Shown here: positions 29,219 to 39,652 of the stretch, piece after piece
Numbering within the stretch: the first letter of the stretch is position 1
How the letters are laid out: every line of letters begins with the position of its first letter
Assembly (NCBI GenBank): GCA_026708585.1
Contig: JAPOUQ010000010.1
Coordinates: 1 to 64,000 of the forward strand
Origin: Gammaproteobacteria bacterium
Lineage (GTDB): Bacteria > Pseudomonadota > Gammaproteobacteria > Arenicellales > Poriferihabitantaceae
Reading direction: 5' to 3'
Length of the DNA stretch: 64,000 nt
Position numbers and translations under genes: made by a program
Notes under the pieces: generated by a model
Told to the model about the DNA's origin: nothing
The model's input: only the letters and a program-made list of their open reading frames with translations
Databases searched by the model: none

Positions 29219-32080
29219 TTAGGCAATCTGAGAACTCAGATCCGAATTGATTAGACGATTCAAAAAAGCGCCGGTATATGATTTCTGAATCTGGCAGACT
29301 ACTTCAGGAGAGCCCATTGCTACAACTTCTCCGCCATGCTCTCCGCCTTCTGGCCCAAGATCAATAATCCAGTCAGCAGTCTTGATAACATCAAGATTAT
29401 GTTCAATCACGATGATTGTGTTACCCTGATTTCGTAAACGATGGAGAACGCTTAACAGTTGTTTAACATCTTGGAAATGCAATCCAGTAGTTGGTTCATC
29501 CAGTATATAAAGGGTTCGACCGGTACCACGTTTGGATAATTCTTTCGAGAGTTTAATGCGTTGTGCTTCACCCCCAGAGAGGGTAATAGCACTTTGGCCG
29601 AGACTGATATATCCTAAACCTACATCGAGGAGTGTTTTCAATTTTCTGTTGATGGCCGGAATTGCTGAAAAAAAACTGGAGGCTTCCTCAACAGTCATTT
29701 TGAGAACTTCGCTGATGTTTTTCCCCTTGTATTTTATCTCGAGAGTTTCACGGTTGTATCTTTCACCCTTACACACATCGCAGGGTACATAAATATCTGG
29801 TAGAAAATGCATTTCAACCTTGATTAACCCATCCCCTTGGCAGCTCTCACAACGACCTCCCGGAACATTAAAGGAAAACCGTCCAACTTTATATCCACGT
29901 GTTCTAGATTCCGGTGTTGCTGCAAACAAATCTCGGATAGGTGTAAATAGACCAGTGTAAGTGGCCGGGTTTGATCGGGGTGTACGGCCGATAGGACTCT
30001 GATCGATTACGATAACTTTGTCAATGAACTTCAACCCTTCGATATCTGTATAAGGTTCTGGAATAGCAGCGCTCAACCGAAGTTTCTTTGCTAGTGCTGG
30101 ATAAAGTGTATGATTAATTAGAGTTGATTTTCCAGAGCCGGAAACTCCGGTAACACACGTGAATAGACCAATTGGAATATTGACGGTGATGTGCTTGAGA
30201 TTATTACCAGATGCTCCACATATTTTTAGAATTCGGTCCTCGTTGACCGGATGCCTTCTAACTGGCACAGGGATGTTTAATTTTCCGCTTAAGTACTGAC
30301 CAGTGATGGATTGTTTGCTGTCCGCGATATTTTTTGGATTTCCTTGAGCAACAACCGAACCACCATGCTTTCCTGCTCCCGGCCCAATATCTATAACATA
30401 ATCGGCATTTCTAATTGCTTCTTCATCGTGTTCGACAACAATCACTGTATTGCCTAAATCACGAAGGTGAAAGAGCGTATCAAGGAGACGGGTGTTATCG
30501 CGTTGATGAAGACCAATTGATGGTTCGTCAAGAATGTACATAACACCTACTAGACCAGATCCAACTTGAGAAGCCAAACGTATTCTTTGGGCCTCGCCAC
30601 CAGAGAGAGTCTCTGCTGACCTCGACAAAGTTAGGTAATTTAGACCTACGTTATTCAGAAAACCCAAACGCGCCTCAATTTCTTTAATAATTTTGTCGGC
30701 AATTTCAGCACGTCGTCCTTCCAGTTTTAATTCACCGAAGAATTCAAGAGCTACGTTCACTGGTAGGTGAGAAACTTGATCAATGCTTAATTCTCCAATA
30801 TAAACATGACGAGGTCCTAGTTTCAATCTTGACCCGTTACAACTTTTACATACTGTAGTGCTCATAAATCGGGACATTTCCTCTCTGGAGTGAGACGAAC
30901 TAGTAGTCTTGTATCGACGTTTCAGATTCGGGATAACTCCTTCAAATACTTTGTGCTGTGTCTTTGGGTTAGAGCCTTGTATCTGGATTTGTTTATGTTC
31001 CTTCTGATCACCATACAGAATGATATTTTGCCATTTTTGTTCTAATTTCCCGAAAGGGGTGTCAATATCGAAACCATGATAATTTGCTAACTCAACCAAT
31101 TGTGTAAAATAAAAAGCATATCGTTGATCCCAACCTGGTATTGCCCCTTCAGCGACTGAAAGCAATGGGTCTCTGATTATTTTTTCAGGATCAAAAATTT
31201 TGATTGTTCCAAGTCCATCACATTCTGGACAGGCACCGACCGGGCTGTTGAAGGAGAACAGGCGAGGTTCTAATTCAGTCAGGCTATATCCACATATTGG
31301 ACAAGCAAACTGACTTGAGTAATTTTCAGTAGAAACAATGTTTCGTTCATCGTCTAGGATGGCAACTGTTACCGTTCCTCCTGATAGTTTGAGGGCTCCC
31401 TCTAAAGACTCAGCCAATCGTTGTCGGTTGTCTGGTTTTACAATCAGACGGTCAACAATCACATCAATGTCATGATTAAGGTTTTTGTCTAGAATTGGGG
31501 GTGTTTCCAAGTTTGAAATAATACCGTCGACAATAGCTCGAATATATCCTTGCGAAAATAGCTCGTTGAAAAGATATAGAAATTCACCTTTGCGGTTACT
31601 AACAACTGGGGCAAGAATCATGATGCGTGATGATTCAGGGTGTTGCATGATATCGTCAACCATCTGTGTTACTGTTTGTGCGTCCAGAGTCATCCCATGT
31701 TCTGGGCAGCGTGGTTCACCGACTCGGGCAAAAAGAAGGCGCAGATAGTCATGAATTTCTGTTACTGTTCCGACTGTAGAGCGAGGGTTATGTGAAGTAG
31801 ATTTTTGTTCGATGCTGATAGCGGGAGAGAGTCCTTCAATCATATCTACATCTGGCTTTTCCATTATTGACAGAAACTGTCTCGCATAAGTCGATAGAGA
31901 TTCTACGTATCGGCGCTGACCTTCAGCATAGATTGTGTCGAAAGCCAAAGACGACTTGCCTGAACCAGATAAACCGGTAATGACAATCAACTGATCCCTT
32001 GGTAGGTCAATATTGATTGATTTGAGATTGTGTGTTCGGGCACCACGTACCCTGATGGTGGTCAATGACACAAATATCAC
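29219..32080 (-). CDS. uvrA: Excinuclease ABC subunit A
   Basis: UvrA is the damage-recognition ATPase of nucleotide excision repair. The 953-aa product has two ABC modules with Walker A motifs GLSGSGKSS (residues 36-44) and [12 protein letters not shown] signatures LSGGEAQRI (twice), and zinc-finger cysteine pairs ([32 protein letters not shown]). The start is uncertain among GTG 32080, a GTG three codons later and a TTG two codons after that; none has a strong ribosome-binding site. It is divergent from the YajR-like gene. I saw no clear LexA box upstream. Confidence 0.97.
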   Translation of the reverse strand: MIFVSLTTIRVRGARTHNLKSINIDLPRDQLIVITGLSGSGKSSLAFDTIYAEGQRRYVESLSTYARQFLSIMEKPDVDMIEGLSPAISIEQKSTSHNPRSTVGTVTEIHDYLRLLFARVGEPRCPEHGMTLDAQTVTQMVDDIMQHPESSRIMILAPVVSNRKGEFLYLFNELFSQGYIRAIVDGIISNLETPPILDKNLNHDIDVIVDRLIVKPDNRQRLAESLEGALKLSGGTVTVAILDDERNIVSTENYSSQFACPICGYSLTELEPRLFSFNSPVGACPECDGLGTIKIFDPEKIIRDPLLSVAEGAIPGWDQRYAFYFTQLVELANYHGFDIDTPFGKLEQKWQNIILYGDQKEHKQIQIQGSNPKTQHKVFEGVIPNLKRRYKTTSSSHSREEMSRFMSTTVCKSCNGSRLKLGPRHVYIGELSIDQVSHLPVNVALEFFGELKLEGRRAEIADKIIKEIEARLGFLNNVGLNYLTLSRSAETLSGGEAQRIRLASQVGSGLVGVMYILDEPSIGLHQRDNTRLLDTLFHLRDLGNTVIVVEHDEEAIRNADYVIDIGPGAGKHGGSVVAQGNPKNIADSKQSITGQYLSGKLNIPVPVRRHPVNEDRILKICGASGNNLKHITVNIPIGLFTCVTGVSGSGKSTLINHTLYPALAKKLRLSAAIPEPYTDIEGLKFIDKVIVIDQSPIGRTPRSNPATYTGLFTPIRDLFAATPESRTRGYKVGRFSFNVPGGRCESCQGDGLIKVEMHFLPDIYVPCDVCKGERYNRETLEIKYKGKNISEVLKMTVEEASSFFSAIPAINRKLKTLLDVGLGYISLGQSAITLSGGEAQRIKLSKELSKRGTGRTLYILDEPTTGLHFQDVKQLLSVLHRLRNQGNTIIVIEHNLDVIKTADWIIDLGPEGGEHGGEVVAMGSPEVVCQIQKSYTGAFLNRLINSDLSSQIA

Positions 32081-32474
32081 CCAAGTAGAGAGGATAAACC
32101 TGTACTATAATATTTTTTTGAGTTTTCGAACAACCTGATTTTGTTTTTACTTTCGGCCTTAGTAGATGATTCTCTGAAGGTGAGAGTTTGGTTGTCTCTA
32201 ACCAGATCCTTTCTGACTTTATAGTTGGAATGGTCTATACAGACTTCAAGTTGGCGAATGGTGTCAATTGTTATTTTGTTAGATGATGACCAAATATTGG
32301 GATATCAGACCTGTATAACTAGGCATATCTGCCTTAGGGAATGCTATTTGACTCATTCGGCTTGATACTTTCATGTTGAGAATGGGATTGTGGTTTTGTT
32401 TCTAAATCAATTGCTTGGTTGGAAAATAGCGGAAACATCATGATACTTACTCATTCAACAGACTGAAGCTGATT
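32081..32474. other. Intergenic region between divergent uvrA and transporter genes
   Basis: This 394-base region must contain both promoters. It is AT-rich, with no open frame of note, no convincing LexA site and no strong inverted repeat. I see nothing more specific in it. Confidence 0.6.
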
Positions 32475-33863
32475 ATGAAGAGCTCCGATCGAATCAACTC
32501 AAAAATGCTTCCGGATGAGAAACGGGCAGTATTTTCATTGTCCAGCATCATTTCACTTCGAATGTTTGGGTTGTTCATGTTGTTGCCGATTTTGGCACTC
32601 TATTCGGAGACTTTATCAGGAAATACTCCATTACTTGCTGGTTGGGCACTTGGAATTTATGGATTAACTCAGGCATTGATGCAGATTCCATTTGGTTTGC
32701 TATATGGACGCATTGATCCAAAACTTACAATCGCGATCGGTTTGGTCATTTTCGCATTAGGTAGCGCTTTAGCTGGAATTGCAGATACGATATATGAATT
32801 AATTGCAGGCCGAGCTTTGCAGGGTGCTGGTGCAGTATCGACTGCTGTCATGGCTCTGACTTCAGATTTGACTCGCAGTAATCAGAGAACTAAATCAATG
32901 GCGTTGATTGGCGTTTCTATCGGTGCAACGTTTATTTTATCGTTACTGATTGCACCGATATTACATGGTTGGATTGGTGTAGTCGGTATGTTCTGGAGTA
33001 TTGCTGGGTTAGCTCTTTTATGCATCGTACTTTTGTATACCGTTGTCCCAGATTTCAAACGCAAAAAGAATAACGATGTACTTAATCACTCAATATCTTT
33101 CGAGTTAACTTCATCACTGTGTAATCCACAGCTGTTGCATATGAACTTCGGGATTTTTTTATCACACATGGCCTTGACTGCCTTGTTTTTGCTCATACCT
33201 TCACTGTTTCGGGATATTGTTGATCTACCACTGGAAGAGCACTGGAAAATATATTTGTTAGTTTTCGTTTTGTCAGCACCGGGGTTATTGTTGACAATAC
33301 GTATAATATCTACAGGAAAGAATATATTGCGATTGTACAGATCCGCTATTATGGTTGTTGCATTCGGTTTTCTCCTATTAGCAATTGGCGCTAGTAGCTA
33401 TTCAATCGGGATTGTTGTGGCTTTGGTAATATTTTTTACCGGATTCAATGCACTCGAATCCATGATGCCATCTTTAACATCAAGGATGACTTGTAGTTCA
33501 AAACGTGGTGGGGCTTTGTCTATTTTCAACACTTTCCAATATATCGGTATTTTCTGTGGTGGTGCTTTAGGAGGATATATATTGAATGGATATGGGCAAA
33601 GCGGTTTGTTTTGGTTTTTGAGCACAATTGCATTGACTTGGTTATTGATCACGGCCTTTCAGCCTGTATTATCACTTCGAGAAACATTAGAAGTACATTT
33701 TGATCCGACACATGATTCCTATCCGGTCGATATTATTGATAAAATACAAAGATTGAGCGGTGTTGATTTCGTCACAGTTGTGCGTGATCATTCGTTGGCT
33801 TATCTTGAAATCGATCCGAGTCGATATCAGGCTTCGGAGTTACACAAACTATTAAAAAAATGA
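32475..33863 (+). CDS. MFS transporter, YajR-like, with C-terminal cytoplasmic domain
   Basis: A 462-aa major facilitator protein with about 12 hydrophobic helices. The loop GRIDPKL after helix 2 corresponds to the MFS motif A, and AGRALQGAGAVSTAVMAL to the helix-4 motif. The last ~60 residues form a soluble domain (YPVDIIDKIQRLSGVDFVTVV), as in E. coli YajR, whose C-terminal YAM domain has a ferredoxin-like fold. It is likely a proton-driven exporter; the substrate is unknown. ssb starts eight bases downstream. The uvrA-MFS-ssb neighbourhood is recurrent in gammaproteobacteria. Confidence 0.87.
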   Translation: MKSSDRINSKMLPDEKRAVFSLSSIISLRMFGLFMLLPILALYSETLSGNTPLLAGWALGIYGLTQALMQIPFGLLYGRIDPKLTIAIGLVIFALGSALAGIADTIYELIAGRALQGAGAVSTAVMALTSDLTRSNQRTKSMALIGVSIGATFILSLLIAPILHGWIGVVGMFWSIAGLALLCIVLLYTVVPDFKRKKNNDVLNHSISFELTSSLCNPQLLHMNFGIFLSHMALTALFLLIPSLFRDIVDLPLEEHWKIYLLVFVLSAPGLLLTIRIISTGKNILRLYRSAIMVVAFGFLLLAIGASSYSIGIVVALVIFFTGFNALESMMPSLTSRMTCSSKRGGALSIFNTFQYIGIFCGGALGGYILNGYGQSGLFWFLSTIALTWLLITAFQPVLSLRETLEVHFDPTHDSYPVDIIDKIQRLSGVDFVTVVRDHSLAYLEIDPSRYQASELHKLLKK

Positions 33864-33871
33864 ATTGATTT

Positions 33872-34339
33872 ATGTCTAGTGGAGTTAATAAGGTTATTTT
33901 AGTTGGTAATCTCGGTCGCGACCCTGAAGTGCGTTATTCCCCAAGTGGAATGGCTATTGCATCGGCAAGCTTGGCAACCAGTAGAACCTGGAAAGATAAG
34001 CAATCGGGAGAAAATCAAGAGAAAACAGAATGGCATCGTCTCACGTTTTTTGGTCGCTTAGCTGAAATCGTTGAAAAGTACTTGCAGAAGGGTTCTCAGA
34101 TTTATGTTGAGGGTAGATTGGAGACGAATAAATGGCAAGATCAACAAGGTCAAGATCGCTATACAACGCAGGTTGTTGTCTCAGAGATGACCATGCTGGG
34201 CTCTAGGACAGAAAAAAACTACACTCCTGTATCTGGCGATGAATCAGGATTTAGCAAACCCTCTTCAAAATCAGAACCTGATACTCCATTTGATTCGCCT
34301 GGCCCAGCAGAATCATTAGATGATGATATCCCATTTTGA
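33872..34339 (+). CDS. ssb: Single-stranded DNA-binding protein
   Basis: A 155-aa SSB with an N-terminal OB fold ([18 protein letters not shown], then [19 protein letters not shown] and [11 protein letters not shown]), a flexible Ser/Pro-rich linker, and the acidic tip DDDIPF that recruits repair and replication partners. Length is slightly short of E. coli (178) because of the linker. It follows the transporter gene by eight bases and lies opposite uvrA, a common arrangement. Confidence 0.97.
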   Translation: MSSGVNKVILVGNLGRDPEVRYSPSGMAIASASLATSRTWKDKQSGENQEKTEWHRLTFFGRLAEIVEKYLQKGSQIYVEGRLETNKWQDQQGQDRYTTQVVVSEMTMLGSRTEKNYTPVSGDESGFSKPSSKSEPDTPFDSPGPAESLDDDIPF

Positions 34340-34490
34340 TTTGGAGGATTAGTTTGGACTGTTCATCCGAGTGCATACTCGGTATTTGGAGCATTATGGA
34401 TCAGACAATTTTTTGCTATAAATTACTCAGCCATTAAACATAGAATCGCTTTTGTGATAGTGTATTCATTATTTGAGCAATCAAGTCATC

Positions 34491-34581
34491 GGAGAGGTGT
34501 CTGAGCGGTTTAAAGAGCACGCCTGGAAAGTGTGTATACGTTAATAGCGTATCGCGGGTTCGAATCCCGCCCTCTCCGCCA
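34491..34581 (+). tRNA. tRNA-Ser (anticodon GGA)
   Basis: The acceptor stem GGAGAGG (34491-34497) pairs with CCTCTCC (34571-34577), followed by discriminator G and an encoded CCA. The anticodon stem CACGC/GTGTG closes the loop CTGGAAA, giving anticodon GGA at 34525-34527, which reads UCC and UCU. A long variable arm and the TPsiC segment GGTTCGAATCC complete a class II tRNA, as expected for serine. No clear terminator follows. Confidence 0.97.
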
Positions 34582-34759
34582 TTAACCAAAAGTCACTCCT
34601 CTGTGGCATAGCCTCAAGCATGATCTTTTCTGATTTTCCAAGAAAATTAGTCCAAGTGATTTCATAAAAAAAGTTCACCCAATCAATGTGATAGGATTAT
34701 CTTGTAATAAATGTTCATTGGGATGAGTCATAACAAGGCGTCCTTGAAATATCTTATCT

Positions 34760-34921
34760 TCATTCTACATAGTGGTGTTGGAATTTATCATTGCTCACTA
34801 CAAAAGCGACAGGCTTGTGCCGACCTTTAAGGAAACGGCTTAATGGATCGTAATCTCGAACTCTGAGTAAATCGCTACTTAAGATCGTAGCTTCAGCGGA
34901 GCTATTATCGGAGGTGTAAAA
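34760..34921 (-). other. Protein-like open stretch, possible gene fragment
   Basis: In the region 34582-35010 the minus strand has 53 open codons without an ATG. The translation includes SSDLLRVRDYDPLSRFLKG followed by RHKPVAFVVSNDKFQHHYVE and a stop. It looks more like coding sequence than chance but matches no family I know. It lies downstream of the decayed RES gene and may belong to the same old insertion. The other bases up to 35010 show nothing. Confidence 0.2.
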
Positions 34922-35010
34922 TCAATCCTGAATTTCAAATGTAAACACTGAATGTGATCATTTGCATGAGTTTTACTTGTTTGATTTATCCCGTCATTTC
35001 CCTCAGCTCT

Positions 35011-35685
35011 TCAATGAAATGTGCCAGTGAAAGGATGGTTTTGTCGATTCTGATATCGAAGATATCGCCAGTGAATGGCAACCGAGAGCACTTTTGGGCG
35101 AAATATGTCAAGACATTCTCCATCGGCTCTCACACTTTGATAATGAATGCCGAAGCTTTTAGTAATCCTCAATGCATGGCCGAATTGCTGTGATTCACTG
35201 TAATCATCAGGGCGGTAGATGGCATGTTCTGCCAGTTGTCGCACGTCAAGCAAAGTGGCTGGTTCCAAAAGTGCAAGTATTACGCGCATTTCCTGGGCAG
35301 TATTATCCACTCTAGATTCTCGTAGAAATCGTGCCCGATGATACGAAATCTCAGCAATGACGACTTCTTAATCAGACGTGTAGTCATAGATGCCAAAATC
35401 CAGGTTGAATCTACCGCCTCGTCCATCAACCGGCGAATGAGTAAAAGCAGCCATGGTCCAAGACGCGCCATCGCCGTATACACGGTCTTCGGATAGCACT
35501 AGGCGAATATTGCCCACTTCATCTCGCAATCTAGGGTTGGTAAGATGCTCGACTGCATAAAGTACACCCCAATCCCGGGGATTAGAGGTGCACTCGAACA
35601 GGTTGATCTGGGGATAGCGGGACAGAATGACCCGCTAGACTGGTTCGTTTACCTCGCTCAAAGGTAGAGAGCTAATGTCGATCAT
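35011..35685 (-). pseudogene. RES-domain toxin pseudogene with two in-frame nonsense codons
   Basis: Reading the minus strand from ATG 35685 to TGA 35011 gives one continuous 224-codon frame interrupted only by TAG at 35637-35635 (codon 17) and TAA at 35370-35368 (codon 106). The translation matches RES toxins: RVILSRYPQINLFE, VLYAVEHLTNPRLRD, MAAFTHSP followed by GGRFN, then AEISYHRARFL, RPDDYSESQQFGHALR and GECLDIFRPKVLS. RES toxins deplete cellular NAD+. The ATG overlaps the antitoxin stop (TGATG). There is no frameshift, so inactivation is by point mutation. The gene cannot give full-length toxin. Confidence 0.85.
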
Positions 35686-36083
35686 CAACTGCTCCGCTTC
35701 GTATCGAGGTAATTCCTCACCACGGGCAAGTCCAACATCTGTCCCGCTAGCAACCGGTTCAGTGGTGCAACTCCATTGAACAGAGGGTTGTCATTGGGAG
35801 TAGCCAGCCACTGATCGGCGAATGTTTGCTCAGGTAGCAGGAACTTCAGGGATTTGTATATCCCAAGGATATAACTTGCTCGTTCCAGCAGATCCATTAT
35901 TCCCCCGGTCTTTTCTGGCTGGCTCTTCTAGTTGTAGAGAGTCTTCTCATTGCCAAGACCCAATAAGTTCATTTGTTGAGCACTATTATAGTTGTCACTC
36001 TCTGAAAATCGCGAAAATCGCCGGCAAAAGTGAGCTGGTGACACTTTGTCCGCATTGTGCAGTTGTTCATTTGGAATAATCAT
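35685..36083 (-). pseudogene. Xre/MbcA/ParS-type antitoxin pseudogene (DUF2384) with amber codon
   Basis: From ATG 36083 the minus strand gives a 132-codon frame with one TAG at 35930-35928 (codon 52). The stop lies in NEKTLYN-stop-KSQPEK, where relatives carry a tryptophan (YNWK type), so TGG to TAG is the likely change. Downstream, ERASYILGIYKSLKFLLPEQ, LATPNDNPLFNG and LDLPVVRNYLD are clear DUF2384 features. An internal ATG at 35897 could still make the 70-residue C-terminal toxin-binding domain. Antitoxin upstream of RES toxin is the normal order. Confidence 0.85.
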
Positions 36084-36450
36084 AGTTTCTTCTAATACTG
36101 TAATAATGCAGTAGTATAAGATCGATTGAAAAATCTATTTTCATCATTTTTGGCTTGCTTGCTTTGAACCATACTGACCGAATATTGGGGCTACTTTTCC
36201 CCCATCTTAGAATGGGTATTTCGATCTCCATATGGGATTGCATAAAAGTTAAAATCGCTTGCTATTAATTACCAGTCAAGTAAATAGAGAAATATCTCGG
36301 CCAACAAATCATTTAACAAAATGAGTAATGAATTTATCGACGCTTGACAGATTGGGTTATATTTGGAAAATTTCACATTGCCAAAATTTAATTGCAATCT
36401 ACTTGATTTATGACCGTAAACAACGTCTGCATTCAAAGGAGTAATCATTC
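36084..36450. other. Intergenic region upstream of the ferredoxin gene
   Basis: This 367-base AT-rich stretch has no supported gene. It ends with AAAGGAG (36435-36441), the ribosome-binding site of the ferredoxin. A TTGACA at 36343-36348 has no matching -10 at a suitable distance. Nothing else stands out. Confidence 0.6.
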
Positions 36451-36771
36451 ATGCCCGTAATTCATTTTAAATTGCCCGACGGAACTACTAAGTCCATTGA
36501 GGGTGCAGTTGGAACTCCGGTCATGTTTTTGGCCAAAGACAATGAAATTGATCAGATACTCGCAGAATGTGGTGGATGTTGTAGCTGTGCAACCTGTCAT
36601 GTGCATGTCGATCCAGAATGGCTTACAAGATTGCCCGAGATGACCGAGGATGAATCAAATATGTTGGAATTTGCAGAAGGTATGGATGACACCAGCCGCT
36701 TGAGTTGCCAACTCATCATTTCCGAAGAACTTGATGGATTAGTGGTAAATGTACCCGAATCACAGTATTAA
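36451..36771 (+). CDS. 2Fe-2S ferredoxin, adrenodoxin/putidaredoxin type
   Basis: A 106-aa electron carrier. The cluster-binding pattern C-x5-C-x2-C is seen in CGGCCSCATCHV, with the fourth ligand in LSCQLI. The spacing is that of vertebrate-type ferredoxins that serve P450s, Rieske oxygenases or iron-sulfur assembly, rather than plant-type. An extra cysteine replaces the usual small residue in the loop. A strong AAAGGAG lies nine bases before the ATG. The redox partner is not evident; neighbours are acetoacetyl-CoA synthetase and, upstream, decayed genes. The Isc-type Fdx is less likely because no isc genes are near. Confidence 0.9.
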   Translation: MPVIHFKLPDGTTKSIEGAVGTPVMFLAKDNEIDQILAECGGCCSCATCHVHVDPEWLTRLPEMTEDESNMLEFAEGMDDTSRLSCQLIISEELDGLVVNVPESQY

Positions 36772-36829
36772 TTCAGTCTATCAAATCAATCTTCAAAGCA
36801 AGTAGTTTAGGACATGACAACATCTCCCA

Positions 36830-38776
36830 ATGACAAACAATCAAATTCTGTGGACTCCATCTGAGCAAATCAAAAAACAGGCTAATATGACGGCCTTCAT
36901 TGATTGGGTAAACCAAACTGGACTATCGATTAATAACTATGCTTCGCTTTATCAATGGAGCATCGACCACCCAGATCATTTTTGGAGCTCTTTCTGGGAG
37001 TTCAGCGGTATCATAAGTTCACATGGTTGGGATCGTGTAGTCGACAATCTTGAAGCAATGCCAGGAGCTTCTTGGTTTCCAGGAGCTCAATTGAATTTTG
37101 CTGAAAATCTGCTCCGATACAAGGATGATCGGACTGCGATTATTGCTTGCGCAGAGAATCGCCCTGAACAAAAATTATCGTACGCTGAGTTAAATCGGGA
37201 AGTAGGAAGATATGCAAACTTTTTGAAAACTTCGGGTATCAAGCCGGGTGATCGGGTAGCTGGTTATATTACAAATGGCGTTGAGGCTGTTATCGCCATG
37301 CTTGCTACAACAAGTATTGGTGCGGTCTGGTCGTCCTGCTCTCCAGATTTTGGTGCTAAAGGGGTGTTAGCACGGTTTTTGCAAATTGAACCCAGAATTT
37401 TGTTTGCCGTTGATGGTTATCGCTACAATGGCAAGAAACATAGTATTCTTGATCGTGTTAAGACGGTCGTTCAAAGCATTCCATCGATTGAAAAAACCGT
37501 AATTATTCCATTCCTAGATCCATTTCCTGACATATCTGAAATTCAAAACAGCATTATTTGGCAGGATGCGAATACAAGTTCATGTGAACTTGAATTCACA
37601 CAAATGCCTTTCGAGAGTCCATTGTTTATTATGTACTCTTCAGGAACTACCGGAAAACCAAAATGTATCGTGCATGGAATTGGTGGCTCACTGATTCAAC
37701 TCTTAAAAGAACATCGTTTACACACTGACCTCAAACGTGATGATGTTTTGTTTTTTTTCACCACTTGTGGTTGGATGATGTGGAACTGGTTAGTTGGTGC
37801 TCTGGCAAGCGGTAGCACATTGATACTATATGATGGGTCCCCTTTTTTTCCTGCTGAGAACGCAATGTGGGATATGTCGGAGCGACTCGATATTTCGATT
37901 TTTGGAACTAGTGCTCGATTCATCTCTGCCTGTGCAAAGCAAGGCCTGACTCCAGGCAAGGATTATGATCTTTCAGCAATGCGAATTCTTCTTTCAACCG
38001 GTTCGCCATTGACTTCCAAAGGATTTGACTATGTATATCAAAATATCAAGGAAGATGTACAACTTTCTTCTATGTCGGGCGGTACAGATATCATGGGCTG
38101 CTTTGTGATAGGTAACCCGCTTTATCCGGTATATCGTGGAGAAATTCAATGTCGAGCATTGGGTATGGCTGTTGATGTATTTGAAGACAGTGTACCAGTC
38201 AGAGGTAGGCAAGGAGAATTGGTATGCACAAAGCCCTTTCCAAGTATGCCACTTGGATTTTGGAATGAACCCGATGATTCAAAGTATAGATCGGCCTACT
38301 TTGAGCGTTTTGATGGTGTATGGGCCCACGGTGATTATGCTGAAATTACCGAACATGATGGGATGATCATTTACGGAAGATCGGATGCTGTATTGAATCC
38401 GGGAGGTGTACGAATTGGTACTGCTGAAATTTACAGTCAGATTGAAAAGATTGATGAGGTGATTGAAAGTCTGTGCATTGGCCAACGTTTTGACGGGGAT
38501 GTAAGGATCATACTTTTTATCAACTTGAGAAAAAATGTGGCTTTGACAGATGATCTGAAAACCAAGATTCGAGATACTATTCGAAAGAATACTTCCACTC
38601 GACATGTACCCGAAAAAATTATTGCTGTTCCTGATATTCCAAGAACCTTGAGTGGGAAAATCACCGAACTCGTAGTTCGTGACCTAGTGCATGGGTATCC
38701 AATCAAGACTACTGAGGCTTTAGCGAACCCAGAATCGTTGCAGTACTTTCAGGATTTGCCCGATCTTCAAAATTAG
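36830..38776 (+). CDS. Acetoacetyl-CoA synthetase (acetoacetate-CoA ligase)
   Basis: An adenylate-forming enzyme of 648 aa that activates acetoacetate with ATP and CoA. The P-loop YSSGTTGKPK starts near residue 269, and the catalytic lysine is Lys610 in RTLSGKITE. Acetoacetyl-CoA synthetase features include SFWEFSGI, ASWFPGAQLNFAENLL and SGGTDIMGCFVIGNP, which separate it from acetyl-CoA synthetase. It is likely cytosolic and lets the cell use acetoacetate from leucine, ketone bodies or stored polyhydroxybutyrate. The thiolase gene downstream (39653) would cleave the product. Confidence 0.92.
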   Translation: MTNNQILWTPSEQIKKQANMTAFIDWVNQTGLSINNYASLYQWSIDHPDHFWSSFWEFSGIISSHGWDRVVDNLEAMPGASWFPGAQLNFAENLLRYKDDRTAIIACAENRPEQKLSYAELNREVGRYANFLKTSGIKPGDRVAGYITNGVEAVIAMLATTSIGAVWSSCSPDFGAKGVLARFLQIEPRILFAVDGYRYNGKKHSILDRVKTVVQSIPSIEKTVIIPFLDPFPDISEIQNSIIWQDANTSSCELEFTQMPFESPLFIMYSSGTTGKPKCIVHGIGGSLIQLLKEHRLHTDLKRDDVLFFFTTCGWMMWNWLVGALASGSTLILYDGSPFFPAENAMWDMSERLDISIFGTSARFISACAKQGLTPGKDYDLSAMRILLSTGSPLTSKGFDYVYQNIKEDVQLSSMSGGTDIMGCFVIGNPLYPVYRGEIQCRALGMAVDVFEDSVPVRGRQGELVCTKPFPSMPLGFWNEPDDSKYRSAYFERFDGVWAHGDYAEITEHDGMIIYGRSDAVLNPGGVRIGTAEIYSQIEKIDEVIESLCIGQRFDGDVRIILFINLRKNVALTDDLKTKIRDTIRKNTSTRHVPEKIIAVPDIPRTLSGKITELVVRDLVHGYPIKTTEALANPESLQYFQDLPDLQN

Positions 38777-38955
38777 TTGAGCATGTATTCGCGCATCCCG
38801 GAGTCTGATAGTCTATCTCTTCGATCAATTGATTTGCGTTCTAATCTTTTATTCTGTTTGTGCTTTAACCCCGTCTATTCTCTACTTTGGCAAATAAAGT
38901 AAAAGGGCATATCAAGGCAAATTTATTCTTTTTATTCGCTCCTTTTTGCTCGGTT

Positions 38956-39240
38956 TCAAGGCCTGTTTTCCATTCGTGTGTGATCACGCATTGCCAGCCA
39001 TCCTGAGATAGTCGAGGACGCGTCGTGGATTGTACTTGAGCAGGGGATCGATTGGAATCCCATCAATGCCATCAACTCTCTGTCTTTGCGCAGGTGGACA
39101 ATATCATCCAGATGTGTCGGTCCTCAATGCAACATCAGCATGGAGGAGCGTACTGTATCGATATCGGCGATCACAACCCTGTGTCAGCATGAATTAACCA
39201 ACGATTGGCCCGAGTTCTAGGCGCTCATGTAGAGTTGCTG
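38956..39240 (-). mobile_element. Degenerate transposase remnant (IS1380-like)
   Basis: One minus-strand frame reads IADIDTVRSSMLMLH, stop, GPTHLDDIVHLRKDRELMALM, then GFQSIPCSSTI and GWLAMRDH. The DDI..LR.DR.LM.LMG...IP..STI pattern recalls the N-terminal part of IS1380-family transposases. At least five in-frame stops break the frame. Upstream in the same frame (39268-39420) lies a further protein-like stretch, KYRALLAEWLFQEMNPL, of unknown identity. The remainder of 38777-39652 has no gene. Family assignment is by memory of motif shape only. Confidence 0.4.
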
Positions 39241-39411
39241 AGACCATCAGTCCGGGACGGGAGGTCACTTACCGATTGCTTTTTGCGGCTTCGTAAGGCA
39301 CAATACTTTTACATTCCTGTGAAAGTCAGGGTGGCGAGTACTGTTCACCAGAGGGTTCATTTCTTGAAAAAGCCATTCTGCCAATAAAGCTCTGTATTTA
39401 AAAGGATTTAT

Positions 39412-39444
39412 CCATTTATACCGATTCCTAATTGTCGATTAGGG
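39412..39444. repeat. Dispersed repeat, copy 2, with CCTAAT/ATTAGG hairpin
   Basis: This copy matches 19762-19793 at 27 positions with one gap. It contains a perfect six-base inverted repeat, CCTAAT-TGTCG-ATTAGG. It lies at the upstream edge of the transposase remnant, which makes an insertion-sequence or MITE end plausible. Confidence 0.45.
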
Positions 39445-39652
39445 GTCTATGTGAACCGGATGTTCATCTTTCGCATGTGTTAAACTCATATTGGTTTGAA
39501 TACAACGTGCAAAAGTTTGAGGTGGATAGACCTTATCTATTCAAGTCTCTTAACAACGAATTGCTCAATGTCCGGACTTCAAGGTAATGATTAAGAGCAA
39601 TTCCGTTTATTTAATTGATGATAATTCAGATTGATATGGAGAATATGTAATT

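Noticed and set aside
31485-31748. Plus-strand 87-residue open frame inside uvrA
   Set aside because: Antisense shadow of the UvrA coding sequence with no ribosome-binding site or domain.
32081-32474. LexA operator upstream of uvrA
   Set aside because: No CTGT-N8-ACAG pattern was found; a CTGT near 32101 has no matching half.
35011-36083. Stop-codon recoding to explain in-frame TAG and TAA in the RES/Xre genes
   Set aside because: Intact genes around it end with all three stop codons in the ordinary way (for example carA with TAG), and both TAG and TAA occur inside, so no single recoding explains them. Nonsense mutation is simpler.
36343-36348. TTGACA as a -35 box for the ferredoxin
   Set aside because: No -10-like hexamer lies 16-18 bases downstream.
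39205-39387. Plus-strand 60-residue open frame
   Set aside because: The opposite strand carries the more protein-like sequence next to the transposase remnant; the plus frame has no ribosome-binding site or recognisable motif.
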